NCBI GenBank assembly: GCA_002407845.1 | Contig: DHPK01000002.1 | Span: forward strand, 1 to 26,464 | Direction: 5' to 3' | Length of the DNA stretch: 26,464 bases | Source: Leptolinea sp. UBA5366 | GTDB taxonomy: Bacteria; Chloroflexota; Anaerolineae; Anaerolineales; Anaerolineaceae | In this document: positions 23,866-26,464 of the stretch, piece by piece | Position numbering within the stretch: the stretch's first letter is position 1 | How the letters are laid out: every line of letters begins with the position of its first letter | The notes under the pieces: generated by a model | Database searches by the model: none | Told to the model about the DNA's origin: nothing | Seen by the model: the letters and a program-made list of their open reading frames with translations, nothing else | Program-made: the position numbers and the translations under genes

Positions 23866-24196
23866 CGAACGATTTCTTGCAGTTAATCAACGGATAAAAG
23901 AGATCAATTACCAAAAAAAGGTTCGACAGGCAAGGTTGGTGACCCTTTCAATCGGTGTATTTAGCGTGATCTTAATCTGCGGCATCGCAATTGCTATGCC
24001 GGCGATTGTAGCGAACATGTCTAATTCTGAAATCAATGGTTTGGAAAACTTGGGAAGTGTTTTCTATTATGGCGAAGCTCGCAGCTATGTATTGATCGCA
24101 TTGCTGGGGTTTCTGCTCGGAATATTTGTTACGCTCCTGTGCACAGCGCTTCAAAAAAGGATTCAGTCTGACGAGGATGATCAAACCGATGTATGA
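23852..24196 (+). CDS. Two-pass membrane protein, candidate anti-sigma factor
   Basis: 114-aa protein overlapping the sigma gene by 14 nt. A basic N-terminal region of about 28 residues is followed by TM1 (about 29-53), a loop of about 25 residues with an acidic Asn/Glu stretch, TM2 (about 78-99) and a short acidic tail. The positive-inside rule places both ends in the cytosol. It has no zinc motif. Its second half (acidic-Ala-x-x-YVL-x-A-x-L-x-F-x-x-G, then Cys four residues before a basic end) matches the small protein at 25602, so the two are probably paralogues. Position and coupling suggest it controls the sigma factor, possibly as a PrsW substrate. No direct homology to a known anti-sigma factor was recognised. 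Confidence 0.75.
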   Translation: MKTTDERFLAVNQRIKEINYQKKVRQARLVTLSIGVFSVILICGIAIAMPAIVANMSNSEINGLENLGSVFYYGEARSYVLIALLGFLLGIFVTLLCTALQKRIQSDEDDQTDV

Positions 24197-24818
24197 AATA
24201 ATCAGCAATATGCTGCAGCTCATCGTTGGAGCCGGTTGTGCTATTTACTCCGGGCTGCTTGCTGCGCGTCATGACAATCAGCGGTTGTTTATCTTGACCT
24301 GCTTTTATTTCACTCTTGCACTCGGGTCGCTTTATTGGGCTTTTTATCTGGCTGTTAACAATTACTCACCAAAAATATTTTATGTTTCCGATCTTTCATG
24401 GATCGCTAGCTGTTTGTTTTTGGTGATGTTATGCTCCTCTGTCGTAACCCCTGAAGAACGGCGCTATCACACTATTGTCGAATGGATATTGATGGCTGTT
24501 TTGGCTGGCTTAACAGCCTATATGCTTTTATGGGGAGACTATCTCGCAACGATAACGTGGCATGGTTTATTGATGGTCAGCGGGTATCTCTCAACGCGCG
24601 GACTGCTCTATCTTCGGAGTCAAAAGGAAAGAGTTCCGGCAAAAGAAAAATTTTATCTTGCTATCCTTGCTTTCGTCCTGATTGAATTTGGATTATTTCT
24701 TTCATCCTGTTTTTTCCCCACTGGAGATCTGTTACGGCCTTATCTCTGGTTTGATCAAGCGCTTACTGCCAGCTTGTTGTTTCTGCTGACAACCACGAAG
24801 AAAGTTGCTGACTTATGA
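24189..24818 (+). CDS. Multi-pass membrane protein of unknown function
   Basis: 209-aa hydrophobic protein with about seven transmembrane helices and short loops. I do not recognise a family. The ATG at 24189 is preferred because GAGGA lies about 10 nt upstream and the longer frame runs back through the preceding gene. It overlaps that gene by 8 nt and the PrsW gene by 4 nt (ATGA), so the four genes sigma, two-pass, multi-pass and PrsW are made together. It could be a sensor or a scaffold for the protease; that is inference. Confidence 0.75.
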   Translation: MYEIISNMLQLIVGAGCAIYSGLLAARHDNQRLFILTCFYFTLALGSLYWAFYLAVNNYSPKIFYVSDLSWIASCLFLVMLCSSVVTPEERRYHTIVEWILMAVLAGLTAYMLLWGDYLATITWHGLLMVSGYLSTRGLLYLRSQKERVPAKEKFYLAILAFVLIEFGLFLSSCFFPTGDLLRPYLWFDQALTASLLFLLTTTKKVADL

Positions 24819-25450
24819 TCTATCTGGAAAACATTTTCGTCTGCCTGGTTGGACCCCTAATCATTGCGGTACTGGTTACCAAAGGAAGATACCGCATGAT
24901 GTTTTTATTTTTTGCGATTGGAATGGGAATGTGTCTGCTGGCGGCATATATAAATACTTTTTTTGCCCAACTGTACAATGCTGATCCGTTATCTGCAGCG
25001 GTTGAAATCGCGCCGGTATGTGAAGAAATCCTAAAATTGCTGCCTGTTTTATTCCTCGTACTCATTTTTGAACCAAATATTCAGGATGCCAGAGTCGCAA
25101 TTATTTGTGTCAGCGCTGGATTTGCCACCTTTGAAAATACCTATTACTTGATTCAAAATTATTCAGCGAATCTGAGCCATTTGCTCATCCGCGGTTTTGG
25201 GGTTGGCGCTATGCACATTGTCTGCGGCGCGATTGTCGGTTATGGGATGTTTTACATTTGGCGGCACACCTGGCTTAAGCTGGCAGGGACGCTGGGGCTT
25301 CTTTGCGCCGCAATCACTTATCACGCGATTTACAATCTGACGGTGAGTGTGGACTACGGTGTGATTCAATACATCGGCTATTTGTTTCCAATCCTTTCGA
25401 TTCTTGCTGGAATACCGCTTGAAAAACGATTGGATCGAATAAATCATTAA
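24815..25450 (+). CDS. PrsW-family intramembrane metalloprotease
   Basis: 211-aa polytopic protein with the PrsW family signatures in order: EE-x-x-K (Glu70, Glu71, Lys74 in CEEILK), FENTYY (Glu107, Asn108), MHIVCGAIVG (His134) and YHAIYN (His170, Asn174). In Bacillus, PrsW makes the first cut in the anti-sigma factor RsiW, which releases SigW. Here it ends an operon that begins with a sigma factor, so a parallel role is likely. Its ATG overlaps the preceding stop by 4 nt. A stem-loop terminator follows. The family call is secure; the substrate is unknown. Confidence 0.92.
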   Translation: MIYLENIFVCLVGPLIIAVLVTKGRYRMMFLFFAIGMGMCLLAAYINTFFAQLYNADPLSAAVEIAPVCEEILKLLPVLFLVLIFEPNIQDARVAIICVSAGFATFENTYYLIQNYSANLSHLLIRGFGVGAMHIVCGAIVGYGMFYIWRHTWLKLAGTLGLLCAAITYHAIYNLTVSVDYGVIQYIGYLFPILSILAGIPLEKRLDRINH

Positions 25451-25472
25451 ATATTTTTCCCCTTTTATCTTC

Positions 25473-25498
25473 AAAAACTGCTGATCACGGCAGTTTTT
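25473..25498 (+). terminator. Intrinsic terminator after the PrsW gene
   Basis: AAAAACTGC (25473-25481) pairs perfectly with GCAGTTTTT (25490-25498) around an 8-nt loop, and the T-run forms the 3' part of the stem. It lies 22 nt after the PrsW stop. Confidence 0.75.
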
Positions 25499-25601
25499 AA
25501 TATAAGTAATTTTCGAAGAGGACTTATGTCACGTGAGACCTTTTCATCATTCGTGTATTTACATTAGTAGACAGCATGATTCTATCGGAAGGAATTTTCG
25601 C

Positions 25602-25943
25602 ATGGAAAGCAGAAAAACAGAGCATAGATTGAACCGGATCCGATCGCGCGCCAAAGCAATTCAGCGCTGGCAGGAAAATCGATGGATTGCCGCATTGGGG
25701 TCTGTCTGTCTTGTTTTAACAGTTGTTCTGGGAAGAATCATCCGTGCAGAATTGAGAGGCGTTACGCTGATTCCTCAATTTGAGCAGGAGTATTGGGGAA
25801 CAATGCTGCTGAAAGATGCGGGCGGCTATGTGCTTGTCGCCGTTTTGGCATTCACAGTCGGAGTGACTTTTGCGATAGTATGTATTCACCTATCCCGAAA
25901 ACACAAATACAACGAATTACTTGAAAACAATCATAAAAAATAA
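25602..25943 (+). CDS. Two-pass membrane protein, paralogue of the one at 23852
   Basis: 113-aa protein with the same plan as the protein at 23852: a basic N-terminal helix of about 28 residues, TM1 (about 29-48), a loop of about 30 residues (PQFEQEYWG), TM2 (about 75-97) containing YVLVAVLAF, Cys near its end, and a basic tail. GGAAGGA 8 nt before the ATG at 25602 fixes the start; the upstream extension to 25533 lacks a binding site. It lies after the PrsW terminator and before a secreted protein. It may be a second anti-sigma-like or sensor component. Function is not established. Confidence 0.75.
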   Translation: MESRKTEHRLNRIRSRAKAIQRWQENRWIAALGSVCLVLTVVLGRIIRAELRGVTLIPQFEQEYWGTMLLKDAGGYVLVAVLAFTVGVTFAIVCIHLSRKHKYNELLENNHKK

Positions 25944-25983
25944 ATTTTAAGACAATATAAAAAATTCTATCGTTTTATCGAAG

Positions 25984-26021
25984 GATTTTTGTGGTTTAAA
26001 GACCAATCGACCGCAAAAATC
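25984..26021 (+). other. Stem-loop in the leader of the secreted protein gene
   Basis: Positions 25984-25995 and 26010-26021 pair over 12 bp (11 Watson-Crick, one T-G), with a 14-nt loop, about 86 nt before the ATG at 26108. There is no T-run after it on the plus strand, so it is not an obvious terminator for the preceding gene. It may be a structured leader. Confidence 0.4.
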
Positions 26022-26107
26022 AAATTTATAGAAAAAAGTGCGTGATTTTGTTTTAATTTCGGTTACTAACCACTTATTTAGGGGTTCGGGTTGAAAGAGG
26101 TTCCACA

Positions 26108-26464
26108 ATGAAAAGTAAAAAATTCCTGGGTTTATTAGTTGTCATCTTGGTTTTAATCCTAACCATCGATGTCATGGGGGTATCTGCAGCCTATGCAGTC
26201 GCTGAATCGACTGAGATGCCGATTCAAGAGATTTTAAGTGCAGAAAGCAACGCGGGAGAAGAACTGGATTTGAGTGCTCCGGTTCTACCAGACCCCATAG
26301 AATCTTTGCCAGCAGATAACGCTGCCAGCAGCGCTGCAGGAGAACTGCATAACCAGGAAATCACCGAAATACCCGACCCGAATGGAACCCAAAACCCAGG
26401 TGAACCGGCTGCTATTCCAGAGCAACTACTTGAAGTAACCCCAGACCCTGAAATCACTGAAACC
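26108..26464 (+). CDS. N-terminal part of a secreted acidic Pro-rich protein
   Basis: Open frame from the ATG at 26108 to the window edge (119 codons, no stop), with AGAGG 7 nt upstream. A basic start (MKSKK) is followed by a hydrophobic stretch of about 20 residues and AAYAVAE, a plausible signal peptide with cleavage after about residue 32. The rest is low-complexity and rich in Glu, Pro, Ala, Asn and Thr, with repeated short units such as EIPDP and TPDPEIT. It has no cysteines. Such a linker is typical of the N-terminus of a large surface or wall-associated protein; any functional domain would lie beyond the edge. Confidence 0.75.
   Translation, partial: MKSKKFLGLLVVILVLILTIDVMGVSAAYAVAESTEMPIQEILSAESNAGEELDLSAPVLPDPIESLPADNAASSAAGELHNQEITEIPDPNGTQNPGEPAAIPEQLLEVTPDPEITET

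Noticed and set aside
25526..25567. 13-codon mini-ORF after the PrsW gene, possible leader peptide
   Set aside because: Its GAGGA is only 3 nt from the ATG, and no attenuator structure or amino-acid run is visible.
26224..26457. Minus-strand ORF rich in Ser and Gly opposite the secreted protein
   Set aside because: It is a shadow of the Pro/Glu-rich plus-strand frame and has no ribosome binding site.
1..26464. CRISPR arrays, tRNA or rRNA genes, insertion sequences
   Set aside because: No regularly spaced repeats, cloverleaf-like sequence, rRNA motifs or transposase reading frames were recognised on either strand.

Overview
The window is bacterial and gene-dense. My best guess is a member of Chloroflexota, Anaerolineae-like. 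The reasons are a TM-anchored SH3 protein with a Pro/Thr linker, a polymer-forming membrane protein behind an ECF sigma factor, a stand-alone Ser/Thr kinase and PP2C pair, a class-1B-type PyrD/PyrK, frequent strong AGGAG ribosome binding sites, and two or three promoters that look leaderless. No rRNA, tRNA, CRISPR array or transposase was found. The taxonomic call is inference; the Bacillota-style gene order PP2C-kinase-rpe-rpmB means a low-GC Gram-positive relative cannot be fully excluded.

Layout. (1) 66-5667, minus strand: a tight run with an unrecognised 190-aa protein, a dihydropyrimidinase/hydantoinase, and three complex-I-like membrane subunits. Both large antiporter-like subunits have lost residues normally essential for proton transfer. 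A perfect 24-bp inverted repeat lies just after the last stop codon. (2) 5733-10302: Hsp20, an orphan OmpR-type response regulator, PP2C phosphatase and SH3 protein (minus), diverging from a Ser/Thr kinase and rpe (plus) across one palindromic -10 element. rpe converges on rpmB through a shared terminator. (3) 10499-16499: threonine ammonia-lyase, then a selenium/molybdenum block: padR-xdhC (plus), yqeB and yqeC (minus), a 43-aa fragment resembling the N-terminus of YedE selenium transporters, and selD (plus). This is the signature set for selenium-dependent molybdenum hydroxylase maturation. (4) 16569-18994: ECF sigma factor, zinc-type anti-sigma factor, and a bactofilin-like membrane protein, translationally coupled. 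(5) 19128-22839: obgE-nadD (minus) diverging from pyrD-pyrK (plus); the PyrD-like protein lacks the usual catalytic Cys loop. (6) 22840-26464: an AT-rich 411-bp gap, then a second ECF sigma factor, a two-pass membrane protein, a multi-pass membrane protein, a PrsW-type intramembrane protease, a paralogue of the two-pass protein, and the start of a secreted acidic Pro-rich protein that runs off the window.

The most promising candidate for an undescribed system is region 6. It encodes a sigma factor, two related small membrane proteins that could act as anti-sigma factors or protease substrates, and the PrsW protease, just upstream of a surface protein. The truncated YedE in region 3 and the degenerate proton-channel subunits in region 1 are the next most interesting points. 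All functional assignments come from reading motifs by eye; no database search was possible.
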